DNA from: Anaerobacillus sp. CMMVII
GTDB lineage: Bacteria > Bacillota > Bacilli > Bacillales > Anaerobacillaceae
Assembly: GCF_025377685.1 (NCBI RefSeq)
Contig: NZ_JACEHK010000015.1
Location: 434,001-498,000, forward strand
Direction: 5' to 3'
DNA length: 64,000 nucleotides
Notes under the pieces: model-generated
Databases searched by the model: none
Seen by the model: only the letters and a program-made list of their open reading frames with translations
Told to the model about the DNA's origin: nothing
Made by a program: the position numbers and the translations under genes
Shown here: piece after piece, positions 45,799-55,676 of the stretch
How the letters are laid out: every line of letters starts with the position of its first letter
Position numbering within the stretch: position 1 is the stretch's first letter

Positions 45799-46905
45799 TT
45801 GAATGAACATGAATTAATTTGTTCCGGATGTGGTGTCAAGGTACAAACGGAAGATAGTACAGGGTTAGGCTTTGTACCGAAGTCAGCATTAGAGAAAGAC
45901 ATCCTAATCTGCCAAAGATGCTTTAGATTAAAACATTACAACGAAGTTCAGGATATTTCTTTAACTGATGATGACTTTTTAAAAATCCTAAATGGTCTAG
46001 GCAAACGTGATGCCCTAATTGTAAAAATTGTTGATATTTTTGACTTTAACGGAAGTTGGTTACCTGGATTACACCGGTTTGTCGGGAAAAATAACGTTTT
46101 ACTAGTTGGGAATAAAGTAGACCTATTACCAAAGGCTTTAAATCATAACCGTGTAATCAACTGGATGAAGTCAGCTTCGAAGCAGTTGGGATTAAAACCT
46201 TTAGATGTCTTCTTAATTAGTGCTGATAAGGGCATAGGTATTTTAGAGTTAGCTGATGCTATTGAGCAATACAGAAATAAAAAAGATGTTTTTGTTGTAG
46301 GAGCAACAAATGTAGGGAAGTCCACATTTATTAATAAATTAATAAATGAGTTTGGCGGTGATGAGGAGCAGTTGATCACAACTTCACATTTTCCAGGAAC
46401 AACTCTAGACATGATCGATATCCCTTTAGATGATGGGAGTTCCTTATATGACACCCCAGGAATTATAAATCATCATCAGATGGCTCATTATGTAACAAAA
46501 AATGAATTGAAAACGATAACGCCGAAAAAAGAGATTAAACCAAAAGTTTTTCAATTAAATGAAGCACAAACATTATTTTTTGGTGGTCTAGCTCGCCTCG
46601 ATTATATAACAGGAGGACGTAATTCGTTTATTTGTTACGTTTCAAATGAGATTCAAATTCATCGAACCAAACTAGAAAAAGCAGATGATTTATATAAAAA
46701 CCATCTTGGTGAACTTCTGCAACCACCTGGAGTAGAAGATCTAGAAAATTTTCCACCATTAGTAAGACATGAATTTACAATTGGTGATGAGAAGACTGAC
46801 ATCGTCTTTTCTGGGCTCGGCTGGGTGACAGTTGAAGAAAAAGCTAGAGTAGCTGCCTATGTACCAAAAGGAGTAGTCGTTTCAATTAGAAAAGCATTAA
46901 TTTAG
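45799..46905 (+). CDS. yqeH: Ribosome biogenesis GTPase YqeH
   Basis: This 368-aa circularly permuted GTPase is needed for 30S subunit assembly. The N-terminal treble-clef zinc finger uses Cys8, Cys11, Cys38 and Cys41. GTPase motifs come in permuted order: NKVD (G4) first, then GATNVGKST (G1) and DTPG (G3). The start is TTG with AGGAGG before it. In B. subtilis yqeG lies between sda and yqeH. It is absent here, replaced by the DnaA-box region. Confidence 0.95.
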   Translation: MNEHELICSGCGVKVQTEDSTGLGFVPKSALEKDILICQRCFRLKHYNEVQDISLTDDDFLKILNGLGKRDALIVKIVDIFDFNGSWLPGLHRFVGKNNVLLVGNKVDLLPKALNHNRVINWMKSASKQLGLKPLDVFLISADKGIGILELADAIEQYRNKKDVFVVGATNVGKSTFINKLINEFGGDEEQLITTSHFPGTTLDMIDIPLDDGSSLYDTPGIINHHQMAHYVTKNELKTITPKKEIKPKVFQLNEAQTLFFGGLARLDYITGGRNSFICYVSNEIQIHRTKLEKADDLYKNHLGELLQPPGVEDLENFPPLVRHEFTIGDEKTDIVFSGLGWVTVEEKARVAAYVPKGVVVSIRKALI

Positions 46906-46996
46906 TTTTCAGTTAAGAGTGTTGAGTTAATTGGGCAGAGGCTTCGAAGCAATACTTTAAATACAACTCAAAATTCAAAACTCATAACTCAAAACT
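46904..46996. repeat. AACTC-type long palindrome, copy 1
   Basis: The left side contains AGTTTTCAGTTAAGAGTGTT. The right side contains CAACTCAAAATTCAAAACTC and AACTCAAAACT. The centre is GGCTTCGAAGC. It occupies almost the whole gap between yqeH and aroE. Related palindromes lie at 54.9 and 61.7 kb. Confidence 0.75.
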
Positions 46997-47019
46997 GCTA
47001 TAAAAGGGGGAATATTGCT

Positions 47020-47868
47020 ATGAATAAACTGTATGGTTTACTAGGACATCCTGTTGGGCATTCAATGTCCCCTCTTATGCACAATGATGCGTTTAAACAG
47101 CTTGGCATGAACGGATTTTATCACGCTTTTGATGTACCAGAGGGAAAATTAAATGAAGCAGTTGAAGCTTTTAAGCTTTTTAATATTTCTGGTTTTAACG
47201 TAACGATTCCTCATAAAGTTTCAATTATGAATTTACTTGACGAAATTGACGAAGAAGCGATGATGGTTGGGGCTGTAAATACTGTAGTTAATATTGAAGG
47301 TCGTCTAATTGGTTATAATACTGATGGAAGAGGTTATCTAACCTCATTAATTCCAATGCTAAAAAAACCACTAGCAGATTCGAATGTACTAGTAATAGGT
47401 GCAGGTGGTGCTTCTAGGGGAATTGTAACAGCCTTAGCAAATCAAGGTGTTTCCCTATTAACAATTACCAATCGCACATTAGAAAAGGCAATAGAAATTA
47501 AGGATAATTACCTTACCTATAAAAAGGCGAATCTTAATATCCTTTCCTTACAAGATGCAGAAAAGAATTTAGCCATGTATGATATTGTGATTAATACCAC
47601 ATCCATAGGAATGAGTCCTCAAATAGATGCGGTTCCAATATCAATTGACAATATCAAGTCAACAGCAATACTTAGCGATTTAATTTATAACCCACTACAA
47701 ACAAAGTTATTAAAAATTGGTGAAGAAAGAGCAATTACTACTCATAATGGTGTGGGGATGTTTGTTGAACAAGGTGCTTTAGCATTTTTAAAGTGGACAG
47801 GTCAACAACCGGACACCGCTAGGATGAGGAAAATAGTATTGCAACAATTAGGAGGATTTTCATGTTAA
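47020..47868 (+). CDS. aroE: Shikimate dehydrogenase
   Basis: This 282-aa NADPH-dependent enzyme of the shikimate pathway has GHPVGHSMSPLMHN at the N terminus (substrate-binding serines), NVTIPHK with the catalytic lysine near residue 66, GAGGASRG for the nucleotide, and NTTSIGM. AAAGGGGG precedes the ATG. The end overlaps yhbY by seven bases. Confidence 0.96.
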   Translation: MNKLYGLLGHPVGHSMSPLMHNDAFKQLGMNGFYHAFDVPEGKLNEAVEAFKLFNISGFNVTIPHKVSIMNLLDEIDEEAMMVGAVNTVVNIEGRLIGYNTDGRGYLTSLIPMLKKPLADSNVLVIGAGGASRGIVTALANQGVSLLTITNRTLEKAIEIKDNYLTYKKANLNILSLQDAEKNLAMYDIVINTTSIGMSPQIDAVPISIDNIKSTAILSDLIYNPLQTKLLKIGEERAITTHNGVGMFVEQGALAFLKWTGQQPDTARMRKIVLQQLGGFSC

Positions 47869-48152
47869 CAGGAAAGCAAAAACGTTTTTTACGATCACAA
47901 GCACACCATTTAAACCCAATATTTCAGGTTGGAAAAGGTTGTGTTAATGAGAATATGATTAAGCAAATTTCAGAAGCTTTAGAGGCGCGCGAACTAATCA
48001 AGGTAAGTGTACTACAAAATTGTGAAATGGATAAAGATGAAGTTGCTTCAGAATTATCAAAAGGGGCAAGAGCTGAGTTAGTACAGGTGATTGGGAATAC
48101 GATAGTCCTATATAAAGAATCCAGGGAAAACAAAACTCTCCAATTACCATAG
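47862..48152 (+). CDS. yhbY: Ribosome-associated RNA-binding protein YhbY/YqeI
   Basis: This 96-aa CRM-domain protein (LTGKQKRFLRSQAHHLNP, then VGKGCVNENM) associates with the pre-50S ribosome in its relatives. The start overlaps aroE and uses the ribosome site TTAGGAGG inside that gene. nadD follows 41 bp downstream. Confidence 0.94.
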   Translation: MLTGKQKRFLRSQAHHLNPIFQVGKGCVNENMIKQISEALEARELIKVSVLQNCEMDKDEVASELSKGARAELVQVIGNTIVLYKESRENKTLQLP

Positions 48153-48193
48153 AAAAGGTAATTGGTGAAAATATTAAAGGTAGGAGGAGGATT

Positions 48194-48790
48194 ATGAAGA
48201 AAATTGGATTATTAGGCGGTACATTTGATCCTCCTCATCTTGGGCATCTGTTAATTGCCGAACAGGCTAGGGAGGCTTGCTCACTAGACGAAGTTTGGTT
48301 TTTGCCTACAAGATTACCCCCACATAAAACAAGTAGCAACTTGTGTAGCGATGAAGATAGAATTGAAATGGTACGTAGAGCTATTGGTAGTAATCCATTT
48401 TTTGCCCTTTCATTAATCGAATTTGAGAGAACGGGTCCATCTTATACGATTGATACAATAAAAAAACTGAGAGTTAGGTATCCAGGTTATCACTTTAGTT
48501 TTATAATTGGTGGGGATATGGTAAATTATTTACCGAAATGGAAGAGTATTGATGAATTGCTAGCTTTGGTTACTTTTATCGGTATGCAACGACCAGGATA
48601 CTCAGTTAAATCAGATTATAACGAAAAGGTAGTGTTGGTAGATGCGCCCCAATTAGAAATCTCGTCAAGCGAAATTAGGGAACGCTTACTGAATAACAGA
48701 TCTGTTCGGTACCTTCTTCCTGAGGCAGTATTTGACTATATTAAGGAGAGGGATCTTTATGGAGAGAGAAAAGGCTTTAGAAATTATTAA
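48194..48790 (+). CDS. nadD: Nicotinate-nucleotide adenylyltransferase
   Basis: This 198-aa enzyme of NAD synthesis has the nucleotidyltransferase motif GGTFDPPHLGH at 8-18 and the C-terminal ISSSEIR motif. GGAGGAGG precedes the ATG. It overlaps yqeK by 32 bp. The gene order yhbY-nadD-yqeK-rsfS is that of Bacillus. Confidence 0.96.
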   Translation: MKKIGLLGGTFDPPHLGHLLIAEQAREACSLDEVWFLPTRLPPHKTSSNLCSDEDRIEMVRRAIGSNPFFALSLIEFERTGPSYTIDTIKKLRVRYPGYHFSFIIGGDMVNYLPKWKSIDELLALVTFIGMQRPGYSVKSDYNEKVVLVDAPQLEISSSEIRERLLNNRSVRYLLPEAVFDYIKERDLYGERKGFRNY

Positions 48791-49325
48791 AGGTCAACTT
48801 CCAGAAAAGCGATATATTCACACACTTGGTGTTTTAGAGACAGCTGAAATGTTAGCTGAAAAATACGGCGCCGATATGAAAAAGGTGGAGTTAGCAGCTA
48901 TTTTTCACGACTATGCAAAATACAGACCAATTGAAGAAATGAAGTCAATTGTTAGGGAGCAAAACATGGGTGACAAACTATTAAAGTACGGTAAAGAGCT
49001 CCTGCACGCTCCGGTTGGTGCATACTTAGTGAAAAAAGAAGTTGGGATAAATGATGAAGATATTTTAGATGGAATTCGGTTTCATACGACCGGAAGACCT
49101 AATATGACTTTACTTGAGAAAATTATCTATATTGCAGATTATATTGAACCAAATCGTTCGTTTTCTGGCGTTGATGAAGTTCGTTTACTAGCTGCAAATA
49201 ATTTAAATGAAGCGTTAACGACCTCGATCTCCAACACGATACAGTTTTTGATAAAAAAGAAACAACCAGTTTTTCCAGATACATTAGCAGCATACAATCA
49301 CTTAATTTTAAAGGAGGAGTTTTAG
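48759..49325 (+). CDS. yqeK: HD-domain Ap4A hydrolase YqeK
   Basis: This 188-aa HD-domain hydrolase family member splits diadenosine tetraphosphate to ADP. Metal ligands His21 and His50-Asp51 (IFHDYAKY) are visible, as is IADYIEPNR. The ATG at 48759 has AAGGAGAGGG before it. An upstream in-frame start has no ribosome site. It is followed by rsfS after 3 bp. Confidence 0.94.
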   Translation: MEREKALEIIKGQLPEKRYIHTLGVLETAEMLAEKYGADMKKVELAAIFHDYAKYRPIEEMKSIVREQNMGDKLLKYGKELLHAPVGAYLVKKEVGINDEDILDGIRFHTTGRPNMTLLEKIIYIADYIEPNRSFSGVDEVRLLAANNLNEALTTSISNTIQFLIKKKQPVFPDTLAAYNHLILKEEF

Positions 49326-49328
49326 TAC

Positions 49329-49682
49329 ATGCATGAAAATAAAATTTTAGAATTAGCAGTTAAAGCAGCAGACGATAAAAGAGCAGAAAATATTATGGTT
49401 TTAGATATGAAGGGGATTTCTCTGATCTCTGATTATTTCCTGATTTGCCACGGTAACTCAGAAAAGCAAGTCCAAGCAATTGCAACTGAAATAAAGAAAA
49501 CTGCACAAGAGAATGAGATAGAGTTGAAAAGATTAGAGGGTTTTGATCAAGCTCGCTGGGTCCTAATCGATCTTGATGATGTTGTCGTTCATGTGTTCCA
49601 TAAGGACGAGAGGGTTTATTATAATTTAGAAAAGCTTTGGGGAGATGCGCCTACACTTGATGTAGAAGGGGTTCTTGGGTAA
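49329..49682 (+). CDS. rsfS: Ribosomal silencing factor RsfS
   Basis: This 117-aa protein binds uL14 and prevents subunit joining during starvation. Typical segments are SLISDYFLICHGNS, EGFDQARWVLIDL and VVVHVFHKDERVYY. AAGGAGG lies upstream. The stop overlaps the start of the next gene by one base. Confidence 0.95.
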   Translation: MHENKILELAVKAADDKRAENIMVLDMKGISLISDYFLICHGNSEKQVQAIATEIKKTAQENEIELKRLEGFDQARWVLIDLDDVVVHVFHKDERVYYNLEKLWGDAPTLDVEGVLG

Positions 49683-50545
49683 TGGAATTTAAGCCTGGAA
49701 TAATTGTTAAGTTAAAGGTGGCACGCAAAGCTGATTTTGGTTATTTTTTAACATCTGAAAAAGTAGACAGTGAAGATGTTTTATTGCATAAACGACAAGT
49801 CACGGATCCAATCGAAGTTGGTGACACTGTTGAAGTCTTCTTATTTCACGACCATCAAGGACGTCTTGCCGCTACAATGGAAAAGCCTATTATTTCACTT
49901 GGGAAATTTGATTGGCTTAAAGTTGTATCTGTAAATGAAAGAGATGGTGTTTTCTTATATAATGGTATTGATCGTGATCTATTCTTGTCTATGGATGATC
50001 TAGGTCCTGACCGTGCGTTATGGCCAAAAGTTGGCGACAAAATTCCTGTATCATTAATTTATGATAAAAAAGGAAGATTAATGGGGAGATTACTTCGTGG
50101 AACGCCAATAGAGGAAGCGGCAGAACTTGCCCCAAAGACAATCTTAAACGAGGAAATAACAGGAACGATTTATTCATTTGCGGAAAAAGGCGTTTTCGTA
50201 ATGACGGATCAGGGGTATGTTGCCTTTCTTCATTTTAATGAAACAACCGATGATTTGCACCTTGGAAAAGTGATAACTGCAAGAGTAACCTTTGTTAGAG
50301 ATGACGGGAAAATTAATATATCAATGCAACCTAAAGCGCATGAACGAAGACATGATGATGCTGATAAAATCTATGATTTTTTATTGAAACGTGAGGGTGG
50401 TATGCCTTACACGGATAATTCAGATCCGATGATTATCAAGCAAAAGTTCGACATGAGCAAAGGGGCATTTAAACGAGCCATCGGAAAACTTCTAAAGGAA
50501 GGTAAGATTTATCAAAAAGATGGTTGGACGTATAAAAAGGAGTAA
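49682..50545 (+). CDS. cvfB: S1 RNA-binding protein CvfB/YitL-like
   Basis: This 287-aa protein has tandem S1-type domains and a C-terminal winged-helix region (DKIYDFLLKREGGMPYTDNS, then SKGAFKRAIGKLLKEGKIYQ), the CvfB layout. CvfB in staphylococci affects virulence gene expression. In Bacillus the orthologue yitL is elsewhere on the chromosome, whereas here it is inserted between rsfS and yqeM. The start overlaps rsfS by one base, indicating translational coupling. Confidence 0.92.
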   Translation: MEFKPGIIVKLKVARKADFGYFLTSEKVDSEDVLLHKRQVTDPIEVGDTVEVFLFHDHQGRLAATMEKPIISLGKFDWLKVVSVNERDGVFLYNGIDRDLFLSMDDLGPDRALWPKVGDKIPVSLIYDKKGRLMGRLLRGTPIEEAAELAPKTILNEEITGTIYSFAEKGVFVMTDQGYVAFLHFNETTDDLHLGKVITARVTFVRDDGKINISMQPKAHERRHDDADKIYDFLLKREGGMPYTDNSDPMIIKQKFDMSKGAFKRAIGKLLKEGKIYQKDGWTYKKE

Positions 50546-50550
50546 ATTGG

Positions 50551-51294
50551 ATGAATTACGGAAAGTTTGCTTATTTGTATGATGAGTTAATGAAAGACGC
50601 CCCTTATGACCAGTGGGTGTCTTTCGTTTTAAAAATATTGGAAATGAATCACTTAAATCAAGGAGAAATTCTCGACCTTGGCTGTGGAACTGGAAATATT
50701 GCAATACCATTAAGTAAGCATGGATTTAAACTAACGGCAGTGGACTTATCAGAAGAAATGCTATTTATAGCTAACGAAAAAAGCAAAGTTGAAGGAACAA
50801 CGGTGCAATTTTATCAACAGGATATGCGAGAATTAGAAGGCTTAGGTACATTTAATACGGTAGTCTCTCTATGTGATTCGTTAAACTACCTGAAAAATGA
50901 ACAAGAAATTTTGACAACCTTTCAAAGAATTGCGGACCATCTAGAGGACAATGGATTATTTATATTTGATGTTCATTCCATTTATAAAGTTGAAGAAGTG
51001 TTTACTGGCCATACGTTTGCACATAATGGTGAAGAGATCGCCTATATTTGGGAATGTTTTGCTGGTGAACCTGCCTATAGTGTTGAGCATGATTTATCCT
51101 TTTTTGTCTTAAATGAGCAGGGATTTTATGAGCGTTTTGATGAATTTCATCAGCAACGGACATACCCGATTAATATGTATGAGCAAGCATTGCATAACGC
51201 TGGATTTAATTTAGTGTCAATTACTGGTGATTTTTCTTTAAACGAGCTCAATGAGAAAGCAGAACGTTGGTTTTTTGTTGCTAAAAAAGCTTAG
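50551..51294 (+). CDS. yqeM: Class I SAM-dependent methyltransferase YqeM
   Basis: This 247-aa protein has the SAM-binding motif ILDLGCGTGNIAIPL and an acidic post-I end (LTAVDLSEEML). AAGGAG precedes the ATG, five bases after the cvfB stop. Substrate is not known. The YqeM position before comER is conserved in Bacillus. Confidence 0.92.
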   Translation: MNYGKFAYLYDELMKDAPYDQWVSFVLKILEMNHLNQGEILDLGCGTGNIAIPLSKHGFKLTAVDLSEEMLFIANEKSKVEGTTVQFYQQDMRELEGLGTFNTVVSLCDSLNYLKNEQEILTTFQRIADHLEDNGLFIFDVHSIYKVEEVFTGHTFAHNGEEIAYIWECFAGEPAYSVEHDLSFFVLNEQGFYERFDEFHQQRTYPINMYEQALHNAGFNLVSITGDFSLNELNEKAERWFFVAKKA

Positions 51295-51313
51295 TATTTT
51301 CATGATCTAGTAA

Positions 51314-51354
51314 AAAAGAGTCAATTTCCTAATTTTGTGGAAATTGACTCTTTT
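51314..51354. terminator. Bidirectional terminator yqeM/comER
   Basis: AAAAGAGTCAATTTCC pairs perfectly with GGAAATTGACTCTTTT. The stem's A/T ends allow use in both directions between convergent genes. Confidence 0.9.
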
Positions 51355-51383
51355 CACATATTGTTATTTTTTTTATAATATGT

Positions 51384-52202
51384 TTATTGGAATTGTTTTT
51401 TTATTTTTTCTATGTCTTCATAGTATTTTGCATGTGTTTTTTCAAATACGAGGTCAAACATATCCCCAATTTCTTCTTTTAGAACTTTTAAGCCCTCACC
51501 CGTGACACCACCTGGAACTGAAACCCGCTCTTGTAAGGTCGGTAATGTGTAAATTTCTTTTTCAAGTAATTTTCCAAATCCTATCACCATTTCACTTGCT
51601 AACTTTGTTGCATCATCTTGTGTAATTTCAGTCTTGCGTACCGCGGACTCGATAAAACACTGTACCAAATAACTAAAGAAGGCTGGTCCGCAACTAGCGA
51701 TATCAGAAGCTACACGTGTAATCTTTTCATCAATAATTACGGGTGTGGAAATATGTGTCAGTAGACTGTGTAGAGTTTCAGCATCGCCAGCAGTACATGT
51801 AGTTCCTAGAGTTACTAGTGAAGTCCCTGCTAAAGCACTATTCGTAATGCTTGGGATAATGCGGGCTGTTTTACAACAAACAATTGACTCTAATTGATCA
51901 ATAGTTATCGGACTAGTTATTGAAATAATCATTTGATGCTCTTTCAATACAGGATTTATCTCCTTAAGTAATGAATGAAATTGTAAAGGTTTTACACATA
52001 TAAACATTATGTCAGCCTCGCAAGCAACATCTTTAGCGGACTCAACTACTTTTAAATCTGGAAATCTTTCAGTAAAAGCATATGCTTTTTCAATTGTTTT
52101 GTTTGTGATGATAAGTTGAGATGGGGTTACTGCAGTTGATTCAACGAACGCTTCAAGTAAAATGCTCCCCATACTACCTGTTCCGATAATCCCGATTTTC
52201 AT
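51384..52202 (-). CDS. comER: ComER, pyrroline-5-carboxylate reductase-like
   Basis: This 272-aa NAD(P)-binding protein is of the ProC family (GIIGTGSMG, and the C-terminal VPGGVTGEGLKVL). It is encoded antisense next to comEA as in B. subtilis, where it influences sporulation/biofilm entry more than competence. AGGAGGGGGTTGAACAC precedes the ATG. Enzymatic activity is uncertain. Confidence 0.93.
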   Translation of the reverse strand: MKIGIIGTGSMGSILLEAFVESTAVTPSQLIITNKTIEKAYAFTERFPDLKVVESAKDVACEADIMFICVKPLQFHSLLKEINPVLKEHQMIISITSPITIDQLESIVCCKTARIIPSITNSALAGTSLVTLGTTCTAGDAETLHSLLTHISTPVIIDEKITRVASDIASCGPAFFSYLVQCFIESAVRKTEITQDDATKLASEMVIGFGKLLEKEIYTLPTLQERVSVPGGVTGEGLKVLKEEIGDMFDLVFEKTHAKYYEDIEKIKKQFQ

Positions 52203-52294
52203 GTGTTCAACCCCCTCCTTGTCGAACTTTCTTCCCTTAAGTCTATGTGCCTCAAAGAGTGATTATGCCACAAATCAGCGACTTTGCGAAAATA

Positions 52295-52327
52295 CAAAAA
52301 AGCCCAGCAAATAAATCATTGCTGAGC
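52295..52327 (-). terminator. Rho-independent terminator for the DUF2533-like gene
   Basis: On the minus strand, GCTCAGCAAT pairs with ATTTGCTGGGC (with one G-U) and is followed by TTTTTTG. Confidence 0.85.
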
Positions 52328-52335
52328 AGAAAAGT

Positions 52336-52593
52336 TTAGTTTTTTCGATTAATAAATTCTACTACCATTTCTTTTTTGACAAGTTTCCTCATTGGAAAAC
52401 GGAATTTTCTACTTAGGTTGTTCATCTCTTCAGTAATAGCATTTATTTCTGTTAAAGAAAATTCCTGATTTTTCTTCGCCGCTTGTATTACAGCCTCAAT
52501 TTTTTCTTCCCGTAACAAATCCAGTTCTCGGTATCTTTTTTCTCCAGCAATAAATTTATTTACGTGGGCCTTCATTTGTAAATGTACACTCAT
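52336..52593 (-). CDS. Small cytoplasmic protein, DUF2533-like
   Basis: This 85-aa highly charged helical protein (MSVHLQMKAHVNKFIAGEKR) ends KKEMVVEFINRKN. The layout is like the Bacillus DUF2533 family, of unknown function. The ATG at 52593 has AAGGAG eight to nine bases upstream, whereas an ATG at 52620 does not. It is divergent from comEA with about 40 bp between starts, so the promoters overlap. Confidence 0.65.
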   Translation of the reverse strand: MSVHLQMKAHVNKFIAGEKRYRELDLLREEKIEAVIQAAKKNQEFSLTEINAITEEMNNLSRKFRFPMRKLVKKEMVVEFINRKN

Positions 52594-52635
52594 GTAAAGA
52601 TTCTCCTTTTTACCATTCATTTAGGGGGTATTAAA

Positions 52636-53238
52636 ATGATCAAAATTAAACGCAACCGTATTTTTTTAATTGCGGTCTGTACAATTGCCTTGCTACTTAG
52701 TGTAAGCTTTATTAGAAATTTTGACAACAGCATAGATACTCAAGAGCAATTTCAATTAGCTATGTACCAAGAAACTGTAGACATCGAAACAGAAACTGTC
52801 CCAATAGCTCAGCCCATCATCGTTGACGTGAAAGGAGCCGTAGAAAAACCTGGAGTCTATGAGATGAAACTTGGAGATCGGGTGGTCCATGCCATTGAAA
52901 AAGCAAATGGATTTCTCCAAGAGGCAAATAAAAATGTCATAAATTTGGCTTTATTGCTAGAGGACGAAATGGTAATTTTTGTTCCAATAACTGGTGAGGA
53001 AGAAATACAAGACTTAGTACCATTAATCTCCAATAAATCTAGTGAAAAAATCAATGTAAACGTTGCCTCAAATGATGAGCTACAAAAGATCCCAGGGATC
53101 GGTCCTGCAAAGGCAGCCGCAATTATTAAATATCGAGAAGAAAATGGGAAATTTAACAGCATTGGAGAATTAACGAATGTATCAGGAATAGGTCAAAAAA
53201 CTGTTGAAAAGATGACAGAATTCATCGAGGTAAAGTAA
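52636..53238 (+). CDS. comEA: DNA uptake protein ComEA
   Basis: This 200-aa membrane-anchored DNA receptor for transformation has a transmembrane segment at about residues 8-26, a SLBB domain (KGAVEKPGVYEMKLGDRV) and a C-terminal helix-hairpin-helix pair (INVNVASNDELQKIPGIGPA, then ISGIGQKT-like VSGIGQKTVEKM) that binds DNA. The ATG at 52636 follows AGGGGG. Normally it is followed directly by comEB/comEC. Here metY intervenes. Confidence 0.94.
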   Translation: MIKIKRNRIFLIAVCTIALLLSVSFIRNFDNSIDTQEQFQLAMYQETVDIETETVPIAQPIIVDVKGAVEKPGVYEMKLGDRVVHAIEKANGFLQEANKNVINLALLLEDEMVIFVPITGEEEIQDLVPLISNKSSEKINVNVASNDELQKIPGIGPAKAAAIIKYREENGKFNSIGELTNVSGIGQKTVEKMTEFIEVK

Positions 53239-53261
53239 TAAAACATTTACCTTTAAATTTA

Positions 53262-53291
53262 TTGACAATTCTTACTATTAGCCGGTATAAT
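53262..53291 (+). promoter_or_regulatory. SigA promoter of the SAM riboswitch-metY unit
   Basis: TTGACA (53262-53267) and TATAAT (53286-53291) are separated by 18 bases. Transcription would begin around 53298, about 20 bases before the aptamer. Confidence 0.85.
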
Positions 53292-53319
53292 CACCACAAT
53301 GGCAAAATTAAATGAAAAC

Positions 53320-53476
53320 TCTTATTGAGAGAGGTGGAGGGACTGGCCCTATGAAACCCGGCAACCAGTGTGAAAACACAAGGTGCTAAATCCAACAGAG
53401 CTTTGTAGTTCTGAAAAATGAGAGAAAGAAGCAGATATTAACTCTTCTCTCAACCTGAGGAAGAGTTTTTTATTTT
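53320..53476 (+). ncRNA. SAM-I (S-box) riboswitch with terminator
   Basis: The conserved S-box core is clear: GAGAGGTGGAGGGACTGGCC, CTATGAAACCCGGCAACC, then AAGGTGCTAAATCC. P1 is formed by CTCTTATT with AATGAGAG (53426-53433 region). The expression platform at 53440-53476 is a terminator (AACTCTTC with GGAAGAGTT, then T-rich). High SAM should stop transcription before metY. Confidence 0.96.
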
Positions 53477-53491
53477 GGGAATTTATTTTAA

Positions 53492-54914
<1,423 letters not shown>

Positions 54915-54935
54915 TAATTACGAATTACGAATTAC

Positions 54936-54999
54936 GAGTGTTGAAACATTGTGAAAATTTCACAATGTTTCAACACTCAACACTCAACACTCAACATTC
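54936..54999. repeat. Perfect 43-bp palindrome with CAACACTC tandem words
   Basis: GAGTGTTGAAACATTGTGAAA (54936-54956) pairs perfectly with 54958-54978 around one base. The right arm continues into tandem CAACACTC words up to 54999. GAATTACGAATTACG repeats lie before it. It is related in word content to the palindromes at 46.9 and 61.7 kb. It could act as a terminator after metY. Confidence 0.85.
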
Positions 55000-55073
55000 T
55001 ACATTCAAACATTGACGGACGTGTCATATTTTGTCTAAACTATAGAGAGAAACGCAAGAAGGAGGGACAAACC

Positions 55074-55640
55074 TTGTCACGGATATCATGGGATCAATAT
55101 TTTATGGCTCAAAGTCATTTGCTTGCACTAAGAAGTACTTGTACACGATTAATGGTAGGAGCAACGATTGTAAGAGATAAGCGAATTATTGCTGGCGGTT
55201 ATAATGGCTCAATTTCTGGGGGAGACCATTGTACAGATGATAATTGCTATGTAGAGAATAATCATTGTATTAGAACGATTCACGCGGAGATAAATGCATT
55301 GTTACAATGTGCTAAATTCGGAGTCCCAACTGCAGGTGCTGAAATTTATGTCACTCATTTTCCCTGTTTAAATTGTGCTAAAGCAATTATACAAAGCGGC
55401 ATAAAAGCTGTTTTCTATGCGAAAGATTACAAAAATCACCCATATGCTATTGAGTTGTTTAAAAGTGCAGGTGTGCATGTGGAAAATGTAGAGTTAGAGG
55501 AAATGATTTTAGATATGAAAACCACTGAAAAATTAGCTTTTACAGCGGAATTACTGACGAAACTTGAAGAGGCAGGTATCAGTGAGGAAGAGCTAAAGAG
55601 TTTAAAAGATCAGGCTAATAAGTTATTTTTACCTGGTTGA
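55074..55640 (+). CDS. comEB: dCMP deaminase-family protein ComEB
   Basis: This 188-aa cytidine/deoxycytidylate deaminase family protein has the zinc motif His70-Ala-Glu72 and Pro97-Cys98-x2-Cys101. In B. subtilis it is the second comE gene and helps place competence proteins at the pole. The start is TTG, seven bases after AAGGAGGG. A longer upstream in-frame extension runs through the palindrome and is not coding-like. Confidence 0.93.
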   Translation: MSRISWDQYFMAQSHLLALRSTCTRLMVGATIVRDKRIIAGGYNGSISGGDHCTDDNCYVENNHCIRTIHAEINALLQCAKFGVPTAGAEIYVTHFPCLNCAKAIIQSGIKAVFYAKDYKNHPYAIELFKSAGVHVENVELEEMILDMKTTEKLAFTAELLTKLEEAGISEEELKSLKDQANKLFLPG

Positions 55641-55676
55641 GAAAATATAATCTCTTGATTTGGAGGTTTGACAAAG

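Noticed and set aside
54951-55073. N-terminal extension of ComEB by 41 residues
   Set aside because: The extension is translated from the palindrome and CAACACTC words. The TTG at 55074 has a strong ribosome site and gives the usual protein length.
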